This document shows, piece by piece, positions 7,917-15,902 of a DNA stretch of 64,000 nt. Position 1 is the stretch's first letter. Every line of letters begins with the position of its first letter. The position numbers were made by a program, and so were the translations under genes. The notes beneath the pieces were generated by a model. It searched no databases. It worked only from the letters and a program-made list of their open reading frames with translations, and was not told the origin of the DNA. Source of the stretch: Clostridia bacterium (GTDB lineage Bacteria; Bacillota; Peptococcia; DRI-13; SM3-B62); contig JAHDQS010000009.1 in the NCBI GenBank assembly GCA_018433675.1, forward strand, positions 1 to 64,000, written 5' to 3'.

Positions 7917-9299
7917 ATGGAATTTGATGTTGCTGTATTGGGTGGAGGCCCAGGCGGCTACATAGCAGCTATTCGTTCTTCACAGTTGGGTATGAAAACT
8001 GTGCTTATTGAGTCAGACGAGTTGGGCGGTACGTGTTTGAATCGGGGATGTATTCCCATCAAGGCACTACTTCACAGCGCAGAGCTTTATAAAAATGTCA
8101 GCAATGCAGGCGATTTTGGCGTAGTCACAGATAATGTTCGGTATGATTTTTCAAAAATGGTACAGCGAAAAAATGCTGTTGTAGAACGACTGAAAAACGG
8201 CATCGCATATCTTGAAAAGGCGCATCAGGTGACTGTAATCAAAGGTTTTGGCGTATTACGGTCATCTAATATTATTGCTGTGAACGGTGACGATATCCAA
8301 GCAAGAATGATTGTTCTTGCGACCGGTTCTGTCCCTGCACGACCACCGATTCCTGGTAAAGACGGCAAACTGGTTATGACTAGCGATGAGGTTCTCACTA
8401 TGACCTCTGTTCCAAAAAGTCTTATTATTGTTGGCGGAGGGGTCATCGGCATCGAATTCGCCACTTTGTTTGCAACGCTAGGCATTCCTGTGACGGTGCT
8501 TGAGCTTATGCCTTCTATTTTACCGGGTGTGGATGATGAGATTATTAAGATGTTATACTCAGAGCTGCGAAAGAAGAAGATTAATCTTGTGACTGGGGCG
8601 CAAATTATGGACATTGAGAGCACGGACTGTGCATCTGTTCGGTATGTGATCGATGGCAAAGAAGAGACGGTCAGTGCAGCAACTTGTGTTCTATGCACCG
8701 GGCGTAATCCGGCGACGAAGGGCATAGGTTTGGAATCGCTCGGTATAGAAATGACAAAGCAATTCGTCAATGTGAATAACTTTATGCAAACTAACATTTC
8801 AAATATATATGCAATTGGCGACATTACCGGGAAAATGCAATTGGCACATGTTGCCAGTGCACAGGGTTTAGTTGCCGCGGAAAACTGCGCAGAGTGTTCA
8901 AAGACAATGCGGTATGATGTTGTTCCTTCATGTATTTACACCAGTCCGGAAATCGCCTTTGTGGGCAAAAACAGTAGACACCTTGAAAAGGAAGGTGTTC
9001 GCTTTAAAACGGGGCGGTTTTTGCTTGCGGGGAATGGAAAATCTTTGGTCATGGGAGAAAGAAATGGTATGGTAAAACTTCTTTCCGATGAAGATAGTGG
9101 AGCGATCCTAGGTGCCCAGATTATGGCACCCAGGGCAACGGATATAATCGCGGAGATTGCCGTTGCTATGCGCTGCGGAGGCACGATTGAAACTCTTGCG
9201 GAGACAATTCATCCTCATCCAACAATTAGCGAAGCCGTACTTGAAGCGGCGCACGACGCCGAAAACCTTTGCTGCCACAGCGCGCCGAAACGGGTATAA
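7917..9299 (+). CDS. lpdA: Dihydrolipoyl dehydrogenase (E3)
   Basis: FAD- and NAD-dependent flavoprotein that reoxidises the dihydrolipoyl arm of 2-oxoacid dehydrogenase complexes. About 460 residues: FAD-binding GGGPGGYIAA near residue 9, the redox disulfide in CLNRGCIP near residue 40, NAD-binding GGGVIGIEFA near 175, the second FAD motif AIGDITG near 300, and the dimer-interface HPHPTISE with catalytic His and Glu at the C-terminus. No lipoyl domain is fused at the N-terminus. ATG 7917 is preceded by GGGGGTG at the right distance; GTG at 7908 would lie inside that site. First gene of the run lpd-E2-E1alpha-E1beta-lipoyl protein. Confidence 0.95.
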   Translation: MEFDVAVLGGGPGGYIAAIRSSQLGMKTVLIESDELGGTCLNRGCIPIKALLHSAELYKNVSNAGDFGVVTDNVRYDFSKMVQRKNAVVERLKNGIAYLEKAHQVTVIKGFGVLRSSNIIAVNGDDIQARMIVLATGSVPARPPIPGKDGKLVMTSDEVLTMTSVPKSLIIVGGGVIGIEFATLFATLGIPVTVLELMPSILPGVDDEIIKMLYSELRKKKINLVTGAQIMDIESTDCASVRYVIDGKEETVSAATCVLCTGRNPATKGIGLESLGIEMTKQFVNVNNFMQTNISNIYAIGDITGKMQLAHVASAQGLVAAENCAECSKTMRYDVVPSCIYTSPEIAFVGKNSRHLEKEGVRFKTGRFLLAGNGKSLVMGERNGMVKLLSDEDSGAILGAQIMAPRATDIIAEIAVAMRCGGTIETLAETIHPHPTISEAVLEAAHDAENLCCHSAPKRV

Positions 9300-9365
9300 G
9301 CTGGATGCTGGTTTTGTATCTGGTTTTATATATTGATAGTTATTGTTAAAAAAGGAGGCTGTTTC

Positions 9366-10049
9366 ATGGGCGAAAAACGGATCAGACTGAATGCAATGCG
9401 GAAATTTGTAGGCAAAAAGTTGCAGCACAGCATCGTTACATATCCACAAGCCAGCGGTTTTTTTCAGGTTGACACAACCGATTTGCTGAATTTAAAGAAG
9501 GATTTGGAAGCTAAAGGAATTAAGATCAGTTTTACAGCGTTCATCGTTAAAGCTATTACAATCGCCTTGGAGGCAATGCCTTCCCTCAATTCCAGGATTG
9601 AAGGGGACGAAATCGTGGTTTATGAGGAAATTAATCCAGGGCTTGCAATCGCCAATGAAAAAGGACTTTTCGTTCTGGTTGTCAGAAATGCCCAGGATAA
9701 AAATGTCATAGAGATATCTCAGGATATAAAGTCCCTTGTTAAAAAAGTCCAGGAAAACAAGGTCACTCCTGAAGACATGACAGGTGGTACTATAACTATC
9801 AGTAGCGCAGGTACAGGGAGAACGGAGTTTTTTACGTCCATTGTTACTAATGATGAATGTCTGATTATTGGAATTGGACGGACAAAAAAACAACCGGTGG
9901 TTCTGGAGGATGGCAACATTGGCGTCAGAGATATGACCTGGATGGTAACGAATATGAACCATACCATAACAGACGGAAGGCCTGTCAGTATTTTCCGAGA
10001 CAGGTTATGTGAAGTTATTGAACATCCTCAACGGTATCTGGTGCCCTAA
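9366..10049 (+). CDS. E2 acyltransferase catalytic domain, free-standing
   Basis: Catalytic core of a dihydrolipoamide acyltransferase, about 227 residues, without the N-terminal lipoyl domain or peripheral-subunit-binding domain that normal E2 chains carry (usually 400 or more residues). The start region RIRLNAMRKFVGKKL matches the beginning of the E2 core. The active-site signature NHTITDGRP near residue 200 contains the His and Asp-Gly of HxxxDG, so catalysis looks intact. ATG 9366 has AAAGGAGG upstream. The missing lipoyl domain is encoded separately at 12111. How E1 and E3 dock without a binding domain is unclear. Acyl specificity is not readable. Confidence 0.88.
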   Translation: MGEKRIRLNAMRKFVGKKLQHSIVTYPQASGFFQVDTTDLLNLKKDLEAKGIKISFTAFIVKAITIALEAMPSLNSRIEGDEIVVYEEINPGLAIANEKGLFVLVVRNAQDKNVIEISQDIKSLVKKVQENKVTPEDMTGGTITISSAGTGRTEFFTSIVTNDECLIIGIGRTKKQPVVLEDGNIGVRDMTWMVTNMNHTITDGRPVSIFRDRLCEVIEHPQRYLVP

Positions 10050-10079
10050 ACGTATACAATAATGAAAGGAGATTATAAA

Positions 10080-11075
10080 ATGGAGTATTCAAAGCAAGAT
10101 TTGCTGGATATGTATTACCATCTTGTGAACGGTAGGATTTTTACGGGAAAAATGAGCCAGGCAGTAAACGATGGTCATATCCGTATTTCCTATCATTCGG
10201 CGTATGGAGAAGAAGCCACCTCCATTGCCGTGGTGAGCGCGTTGCGAAAAACAGACTGGATTGTGCAGTCCCATCGAGTTCAGCCCGCATCCATTATGAG
10301 ACTTGACCCCTATAAGTTCATTTGCGAACTGTTTGGCAAACGCGATGGTCAACACTTTGGAACAGGCTATGATTTTCATCTCAGCGACATGGCAGGGGAC
10401 GGAAGGTTAGGCGTTCCTATGGCTACGCTCGGCTCGGTTGTTCCCATGTATGTTGGTTTCGCCTGGGCACTGAAACAGCAAAAAAAGGATGAAATTGCCG
10501 TTGTTTTTCAAGGTGACGGCGCCTTAAGTGAGGGCGTATGCTACGAAGCATTTAACATTGGGTCTCTTTACAAGGTACCTATGATCCTGGTAATTAATAA
10601 TAATAATTGGGCGATGACGACACCTTTGAACCGTCAATGTGTTAATCCGGATATTTCCGATCGGGCTAAGCCCTTTAATATCCCGACACAGATTGTAGAT
10701 GGAAGTGATTTACTGGCTTTGCGCCAGGCCATGGACAAGGCAGTAGTTTTAGCGAGAAATAACGAGATGAATGTTGTTGAAGTTAAAAACCTGCGTTGGG
10801 ATGCCCATTATGTAAGACAGAATTCATCTTATCGTGATGATATGGACGAGATACGAGATGCGATGGTCAATAAAGACTGCGTTAAGATTTACGAAAATTA
10901 TTTACTGAAGAAGAACCTCATTGATCAAGAATATATCGATAAGCTTAAAAAAGATTGTGCGGCTCACATTGATGAATTGATACAGCGCGCAGCTGCTTGT
11001 GAATATCCTCGTTTTGAAGATGTTTATCGAAAAGAATGCATCTATACCATGCCTGAAACCGGAGGTGACCTATAA
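10080..11075 (+). CDS. 2-Oxoacid dehydrogenase E1 alpha subunit
   Basis: Thiamine-diphosphate-dependent alpha subunit, about 331 residues, in the pyruvate/acetoin/branched-chain dehydrogenase family. The ThDP motif is present as GDGALSEG followed by INNNNWAMTTP about 25 residues later. The segment that in most relatives reads GGSMH is changed to GYDFHLSD near residue 98, and the usual RSHG region reads QSHRVQ, suggesting an unusual substrate. ATG 10080 is preceded by AAAGGAG. It follows the E2 core by 30 nt and overlaps the beta subunit by 1 nt (TAATG). The substrate could be pyruvate, acetoin or a branched 2-oxoacid. Confidence 0.9.
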   Translation: MEYSKQDLLDMYYHLVNGRIFTGKMSQAVNDGHIRISYHSAYGEEATSIAVVSALRKTDWIVQSHRVQPASIMRLDPYKFICELFGKRDGQHFGTGYDFHLSDMAGDGRLGVPMATLGSVVPMYVGFAWALKQQKKDEIAVVFQGDGALSEGVCYEAFNIGSLYKVPMILVINNNNWAMTTPLNRQCVNPDISDRAKPFNIPTQIVDGSDLLALRQAMDKAVVLARNNEMNVVEVKNLRWDAHYVRQNSSYRDDMDEIRDAMVNKDCVKIYENYLLKKNLIDQEYIDKLKKDCAAHIDELIQRAAACEYPRFEDVYRKECIYTMPETGGDL

Positions 11076-12061
11076 TGGCAAAAATGTACTTAAACAGAGC
11101 CATCGCTGCCGCAGTAGCGGAAGAGATGGCACGTGATGAGCGGGTATTCCTTCTGGGAGAAGATATTATCAATTGCGGAGGCGGTTTGAGCACCTATCTG
11201 GGTGTACCTGAAAAATTTCCCGACCGTTGCCTTGATATGCCTATTGCCGAGGCGGGTTATACCTATTTCGGCGTAGGTGCGGCAGTGGCTGGTTTGCGTC
11301 CCATCGTGGATTTGATGTTTTCGGATTTCGCTACAATATGCTCGGATGCCATCAGTAACGGCTCAGCCAAGGTGGCTTTCAGCACTCAAGGCAAATGTGG
11401 CTGTCCCATCGTGTTTGTAATGGCTAACGGTGGCAGGGGTACCTACGGTAACTTTGGTTCAGGCTGCCATCATTCCCAGTGTGTGGAATCCTGGTTCCAA
11501 AACGTTCCTGGGCTAAAAGTTGTCGCTCCTTATTATCCCGCTGATGTCAAGGGTCTCTTGAAGGCTTCTATCCGGGACGATGACCCTGTCATATTCCTGT
11601 TTCATGAAGGTTCTACCGGTGTTAGCGGTATAGTCCCGGACGAAGAGTATGTAATTCCGCTCACCAACGCGGCAAATATCTTGCAGGAAGGTGACGATAT
11701 TACAATAGTTGCTATCCAAAGCATGGTTCCCATTGCTGTGAAGGCAGTAGAAACCCTTAAAAAATCCGGTATCAATGCCGAACTCATCGACCCAAGAGTG
11801 CTTATTCCTCTGGATGAGAAGAAAATTATTGATTCGGTTAGGAAGACAGGGAAACTTGTGGTGGTTCAGGAAGCGCCACGCAGAGGATCATTTGGCGGTG
11901 AAATCGTATCAACAGTTGTTGAAAAACTTAACGGACAGAATATCAGCGTCAAGCGCTTGGGTAGCCTTAACGCACCCATTGGCAACGGCATGGTAGAATA
12001 TTTCCTGGTACCTAAAGAAGAAGATATTGTTAACGCTGTAAAGGAGCTTTGCCAGAAATAA
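11075..12061 (+). CDS. 2-Oxoacid dehydrogenase E1 beta subunit
   Basis: Beta subunit completing the E1 heterotetramer, 328 residues. Family features: LGEDI near residue 27, the ThDP-activating Glu in MPIAEAGYTYFGVGAA near residue 57-72, GGRGTYGNFGSGCHHSQ near 115-130 and the C-terminal transketolase domain with ELIDPRVLIPLD. Its ATG shares one base with the alpha-subunit stop, with GGAGGTGA as ribosome site. After it, the operon has a 49-nt gap before the free lipoyl domain. The family is clear; the substrate is not. Confidence 0.93.
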   Translation: MAKMYLNRAIAAAVAEEMARDERVFLLGEDIINCGGGLSTYLGVPEKFPDRCLDMPIAEAGYTYFGVGAAVAGLRPIVDLMFSDFATICSDAISNGSAKVAFSTQGKCGCPIVFVMANGGRGTYGNFGSGCHHSQCVESWFQNVPGLKVVAPYYPADVKGLLKASIRDDDPVIFLFHEGSTGVSGIVPDEEYVIPLTNAANILQEGDDITIVAIQSMVPIAVKAVETLKKSGINAELIDPRVLIPLDEKKIIDSVRKTGKLVVVQEAPRRGSFGGEIVSTVVEKLNGQNISVKRLGSLNAPIGNGMVEYFLVPKEEDIVNAVKELCQK

Positions 12062-12110
12062 AATGTCGCCCGCACGGTCGACCTATTTAATAACAGAAGG
12101 GGATGTCAAG

Positions 12111-12335
12111 ATGAAAATACTTATGCCGCAGATTGGTATGACAATGGTGGAGGGTACAATTGAGAGATGGTTAAAAAATGATGGAGACCATGTTGAAAAA
12201 GGCGAGGTAATTTTAGAGTTCAGCACAGAAAAGCTGGCCAACGAGCTTGAGGCGCCCGGTAGCGGTACCTTAAAAATCTTGGCGCAGGAAGGTGAGATCA
12301 TCGAGTGTGGCAAGGTTATAGCGGAGCTTTTGTAA
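12111..12335 (+). CDS. Free-standing lipoyl-domain protein
   Basis: A 74-residue protein that is nothing but one biotinyl/lipoyl domain. The modified lysine sits in FSTEKLANE near residue 42, with the GDHVEKGEVILEF turn before it and GSGTLKILAQEGE after it. It presumably carries the acyl arm between E1, the catalytic E2 at 9366 and E3 at 7917. ATG 12111 is preceded by AAGGGGAT; the frame opens earlier at 12063, but that extension lacks a ribosome site and domain similarity. GcvH is an unlikely alternative because that is about 125 residues. Confidence 0.85.
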   Translation: MKILMPQIGMTMVEGTIERWLKNDGDHVEKGEVILEFSTEKLANELEAPGSGTLKILAQEGEIIECGKVIAELL

Positions 12336-12373
12336 AGCTTGGAATATCTCAAAAAATGAGGAGAAATTATGTT

Positions 12374-13207
12374 ATGTGTAATAAAGTAGGAGTTTGCGAA
12401 TGGGCACTTCCATTGAATGGACCGTTTTCAATTGCACTCGCTGCCAAGGCAGGCTTTGAAGGAATCCAGATAGGTGATCTGGGAGGGGCCGGAATGGGTT
12501 TTCCAATGAATAATAAATACATTCAGGAGGGATATTTACAGGCGGCTGCAGATTATCATGTTGAAATTCAGGCCTTGCATCCGTACGGATTGCAACGGGA
12601 AGGAACAATGCTCTGTCCTCTCAGTACTTCACAGGGACAGGAGGGTATGCTCAGCGTTTCTAAATGTATTGATGCTTGTGTTGACATGAAGATTCCCAAG
12701 CTGATGCTTTCCTCATTTTTTGCGACGTTGGTGCGCAACGATTGGGATTTTGATATTTTTGCACAGCATCTAAAATATGCCTGTGAGTTGGGGCGGGAAA
12801 AAGGTATTCAAATTGTATATGAAAGTGTATTAACAGTTGATCGCATTTTAAAAATGATAGACGTTGTAGGGGAAGATTTAAAAATATGCTATGACACTTT
12901 AAACCCAATTCGTTGGGGAACGGGCAATCCGCGTGATGAAATCAGAAAACTTGGCAAAGAACGTATTGATCATTTTCACGTAAAGGATGCACCCTTTGAT
13001 TTGAAAGGATATAGCTTAATTGGACAGGGCCGGGCGGATTTTATGGGTATCGTAGATGCAATCCATGAAATTGGTTACGAGGGGTGGTTTGTAAGTGAAA
13101 ACTATTATTCACTTTTGTCTGTAGCCAACAGGGATGATTTTATCTCTCTCGCGGCAAAGGATGTGCAGATGATTAAAATGATTTGGTCGAATCACTCTGC
13201 CGGCTAA
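12374..13207 (+). CDS. Xylose-isomerase-like TIM-barrel sugar isomerase/epimerase
   Basis: About 277 residues of the AP endonuclease 2/xylose isomerase-like TIM-barrel superfamily, which includes hydroxypyruvate isomerase, IolE/IolI and tagatose epimerases. Likely metal ligands are the Glu in YESVLT near residue 155, the Asp in CYDTLNP near 182, the His in DHFHVKDAP near 210 and the Glu in VSENYYS near 247. Start at ATG 12374, with GAGGAG about 10 nt upstream. It lies between the lipoyl-domain gene and an archaeal-type GAPDH, so it may feed a phosphorylated or oxidised sugar to that enzyme. I cannot name the reaction. Confidence 0.78.
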   Translation: MCNKVGVCEWALPLNGPFSIALAAKAGFEGIQIGDLGGAGMGFPMNNKYIQEGYLQAAADYHVEIQALHPYGLQREGTMLCPLSTSQGQEGMLSVSKCIDACVDMKIPKLMLSSFFATLVRNDWDFDIFAQHLKYACELGREKGIQIVYESVLTVDRILKMIDVVGEDLKICYDTLNPIRWGTGNPRDEIRKLGKERIDHFHVKDAPFDLKGYSLIGQGRADFMGIVDAIHEIGYEGWFVSENYYSLLSVANRDDFISLAAKDVQMIKMIWSNHSAG

Positions 13208-13257
13208 GACACATTTTTTTAGATGCGAAAATTATTGTTAAGTAGGAGGATACGGTT

Positions 13258-14286
13258 ATGGGTAAGATAAAAGTCGGCATAGCGGGATACGGCGCGATTG
13301 GGCAGCGGCTGGCGGACGGTGTTGTGCTCCAAAAGGATATGGAAATGATTGGTGTTGCGGACTTGGCTCCGACACTTGCGATCCGTGCGCTTTATGAAAA
13401 AGGGATGCCCTATGACCTCTACCTGGTCGCGGGAGCAGATAAATCAAAGTTCGACACGCTCGGTATCCCTGTTAAAGGAAGTTTTGAAGATCTGTTGGAT
13501 AAAGTGGACATCATGCTTGATTCCTCCCCAGGCGGTGTTGGTGCAGAAAACAAGGAACTTTATGAAAAGAAAAACGTCAAAGCCATTTTTCAAGGCGGAG
13601 AGAAAAACGATGTTGCTAATGTGTTCTTCCATGGCTACGCAAACTATGAAAAAGGTATCGGAAAGGATTACTTAAAGCTCACAAGCTGCAACACTACAGG
13701 GCTGATCCGTTCGGTGGACTGTCTGGACCGCGAGTGTGGCGGCATAGAAAAAGTAGCGATTACTATTATTCGCAGGGTAGCTGATCCGGGCGACTACCAC
13801 CGTGGGCTTACGAATGCTCTGCAGATAGATAAGGTGCCATCTCATCAGGCGCTTGATCTAATGACAATCATGCCACATATCGAAGCGACCGGTATTTTAG
13901 TACATACTCCCGTTACACACGGTCACATCATTACAGTTACCGCAACAGGCAAACAGAAAATTACGAAGGATATGGCTCTTAAGGTATTTATGAAACATCC
14001 AAGGATTCGGGTTGTGCGAATCGATGATGGATTTTTAGGAAACGCATCGTTCTTTAAATATGCGAGAGATCTTGGAAATCCGCGGGGCGACATGTATGAA
14101 ATCGGGCTCTGGGAAGACTCTGTTGTCGAGACCGGAAACGATATCATGTATGCTATTAATATCCCACAAGAAAGTGTGACAATCCCCGAAACGATAGACG
14201 GCATTCGGGCCGCCATGAAAATGCAGACAACCCGTGAAGAAGGTACGAATGAAACCAACAAATATCTTGGAATAAAAAACCGGTGA
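13258..14286 (+). CDS. Archaeal-type (class II) glyceraldehyde-3-phosphate dehydrogenase
   Basis: Phosphorylating GAPDH of the archaeal class II family, 342 residues, using NAD(P) to make an acyl phosphate such as 1,3-bisphosphoglycerate. Seen in the sequence: Rossmann start VGIAGYGAIGQRLADG, the active-site cysteine in SCNTTGL near residue 140, and family segments RRVADPGDYHRG and VPSHQALDL. Bacterial gapA reads SCTTNCL here and is clearly different. AGGAGG precedes the ATG by 7 nt. An archaeal-type PGK follows after 100 nt. A relative acting on another phosphorylated aldehyde is possible. Its phylogeny suggests lateral transfer. Confidence 0.87.
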   Translation: MGKIKVGIAGYGAIGQRLADGVVLQKDMEMIGVADLAPTLAIRALYEKGMPYDLYLVAGADKSKFDTLGIPVKGSFEDLLDKVDIMLDSSPGGVGAENKELYEKKNVKAIFQGGEKNDVANVFFHGYANYEKGIGKDYLKLTSCNTTGLIRSVDCLDRECGGIEKVAITIIRRVADPGDYHRGLTNALQIDKVPSHQALDLMTIMPHIEATGILVHTPVTHGHIITVTATGKQKITKDMALKVFMKHPRIRVVRIDDGFLGNASFFKYARDLGNPRGDMYEIGLWEDSVVETGNDIMYAINIPQESVTIPETIDGIRAAMKMQTTREEGTNETNKYLGIKNR

Positions 14287-14295
14287 TATTTTATC

Positions 14296-14331
14296 TGATA
14301 AGACGGGGAAATGATTTTCCCCGTCTTATCA
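14296..14331. other. Perfect 16-bp hairpin between GAPDH and PGK genes
   Basis: TGATAAGACGGGGAAA at 14296-14311 is the exact reverse complement of 14316-14331, with a 4-nt loop. There is no T run after it, so read-through to PGK is likely. Either a weak terminator or a processing/stability element that sets the ratio of the two enzymes. Confidence 0.6.
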
Positions 14332-14386
14332 TTACAGGTAAAAATCATAAAATCAGGATTTGTTCCGTGCAAAAGGGTGATGAAAA

Positions 14387-15631
14387 ATGAAATTCGGGAT
14401 AAAAACAATAGACGATATCAAAGTGGAAGGGAAGACTGTTCTTTTAAGGGTCGACATCAACCAGCCTATTGACCGGGAACATAACACGCTGAAGGACACG
14501 ACACGTATCAGTGCTTGTATACCGACAATCCGTGAGCTATCGGATCGAGGCGGGAAAATCGTATTGCTTGCGCATCAGGGTAGCGACATTGAATACAAGA
14601 ATTACTACACCACCAAACCGCATTCTCACGTACTTTCTGAGCTTTTGGGAAAGGAAGTCAGGTTTATCGATGATGTATGCGGCCCTGCTGCCAGAACGGC
14701 AATGAAAGAATTAAATAACGGCGAAATTCTGCTTCTTGATAACGTACGCTTTTTAGCTGAGGAACAGACCTTGTTTGAATTAAACCTGAAGCTTACTCAT
14801 GAACAGCAGGCCAAGACATTGCTGGTGTCAAAGCTTTCGCCATTGGCCGATATCTATGTGTGTGATGCGTTTGCGGCGGCGCACCGCGATCAGCCCTCGC
14901 TTTGCGGTTTCCAGCAGGTTTTGCCTTCTGTCATGGGCAGGCTGTTTGAAAAGGAGTTTTCCGTTCTCTCTGAACTAATGGAATGTCCCGCATGCCCCTG
15001 CGTTTTTGTGCTGGGCGGCGCGAAGATTGCTGACGCGTTTTTGATGATGAATACGGTGCTAAAGAAGAATGTTGCCGACATGGTTTTAACTGGTGGCCTT
15101 GTCGCAAATATCATGCTTTGGGCAAATGGTGTTGATATCGGGGAATGTTCAAAAGACTTTGTACGCAACCAAGGTTATGAAAATTACGTGAAAATCGCCA
15201 AGGAGTTAATAACAGAATTCGATAATAAAATCGTTATTCCGCTGGATTGTGCATATATTAAGGATGGTAGGCGCTACGAGTGCACCATTGGGAAAATTCC
15301 TTCCGGTGAATTGCTTGTGGACATAGGAAGTAAAACCGCCCGGAAATATAAACAGGGAATCCTAAATGCAAAAACTGTCTTTGCAAATGGGCCTATGGGT
15401 ATTTTCGAAGAACCGGAGAGCGAGCTTGGGACAAAAACAGTGTGGGAAGCACTGGGAGAGACAGAAGGATATAGCGTGATTGGCGGGGGGGACAGTATCA
15501 CGGCTTCGAACAAATATGGAGTAACCGGGAAAATCAATTACATCTGTACCGGCGGCGGCGCACTGATACGGTTTCTGTCAGGAGAGGATCTGCCAGTTGT
15601 CAGGGCGCTTCTGCATGGCTCCTTTCTGTAA
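14387..15631 (+). CDS. pgk: Archaeal-type phosphoglycerate kinase
   Basis: Transfers phosphate from 1,3-bisphosphoglycerate (or a similar acyl phosphate) to ADP. The 414 residues match PGK, and the N-terminal LLRVDINQPID has the archaeal form rather than bacterial RVDFNVPL. Other landmarks are LLAHQG, LLLDNVRF, VLGGAKIADAF near residue 208, GPMGIFE near 334 and GGGDSIT near 365. The ATG is preceded by a weak site (AAAGGGTGATGAAAA). It pairs with the class II GAPDH upstream, so the two could form a substrate-level phosphorylation module. A bacterial-type glycolytic set may exist elsewhere; none is in the window. Confidence 0.88.
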   Translation: MKFGIKTIDDIKVEGKTVLLRVDINQPIDREHNTLKDTTRISACIPTIRELSDRGGKIVLLAHQGSDIEYKNYYTTKPHSHVLSELLGKEVRFIDDVCGPAARTAMKELNNGEILLLDNVRFLAEEQTLFELNLKLTHEQQAKTLLVSKLSPLADIYVCDAFAAAHRDQPSLCGFQQVLPSVMGRLFEKEFSVLSELMECPACPCVFVLGGAKIADAFLMMNTVLKKNVADMVLTGGLVANIMLWANGVDIGECSKDFVRNQGYENYVKIAKELITEFDNKIVIPLDCAYIKDGRRYECTIGKIPSGELLVDIGSKTARKYKQGILNAKTVFANGPMGIFEEPESELGTKTVWEALGETEGYSVIGGGDSITASNKYGVTGKINYICTGGGALIRFLSGEDLPVVRALLHGSFL

Positions 15632-15658
15632 AATTTGGCCAATCCGAGAGAAAAAAAC

Positions 15659-15686
15659 TTTCATAACGAGAAAAATGTGGTATAAT
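15659..15686 (+). promoter_or_regulatory. Promoter of the pyr operon
   Basis: TATAAT at 15681-15686 with a weak -35 near 15659-15664 (TTTCAT), 16-nt spacer. It lies about 50 nt before the PyrR-binding hairpin. Confidence 0.6.
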
Positions 15687-15733
15687 GTTAGCAGTAATCA
15701 GGCGAGAAGGGCCTGTGACAAATGAATATAGCT

Positions 15734-15766
15734 CCCTTGAAGTTAGTCCTGTGAGGCTAGTAAGGG
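15734..15766 (+). promoter_or_regulatory. PyrR-binding anti-antiterminator hairpin
   Basis: The core AGTCCTGTGAGGCT at 15745-15758 fits the PyrR RNA consensus ARUCCNGNGAGGYU exactly. It sits in a hairpin closed by CCCTT (15734-15738) with AAGGG (15762-15766). When UMP or UTP is high, PyrR binds this loop and lets the downstream terminator form. pyrR itself is not in the window. Confidence 0.87.
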
Positions 15767-15803
15767 TCTTTGTATACGCATGGTATATTTGTATATAAAC
15801 ATA

Positions 15804-15838
15804 CCTCCTGGTTTCGCGCGGAAATCAGGAGGTTTTTT
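15804..15838 (+). terminator. Attenuator terminator of the pyr leader
   Basis: A 12-bp stem (15804-15815 with 15821-15832, one G-U pair) around the loop GCGCG is followed by six T at 15833-15838. It lies 64 nt before the pyrB ATG and is the regulated terminator of the leader. Confidence 0.88.
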
Positions 15839-15902
15839 GGTGCCCGGGAGATAAACAGGAAATAATAATGGACAAAATAAATTTTACATGGGAGGGAAGA
15901 AT

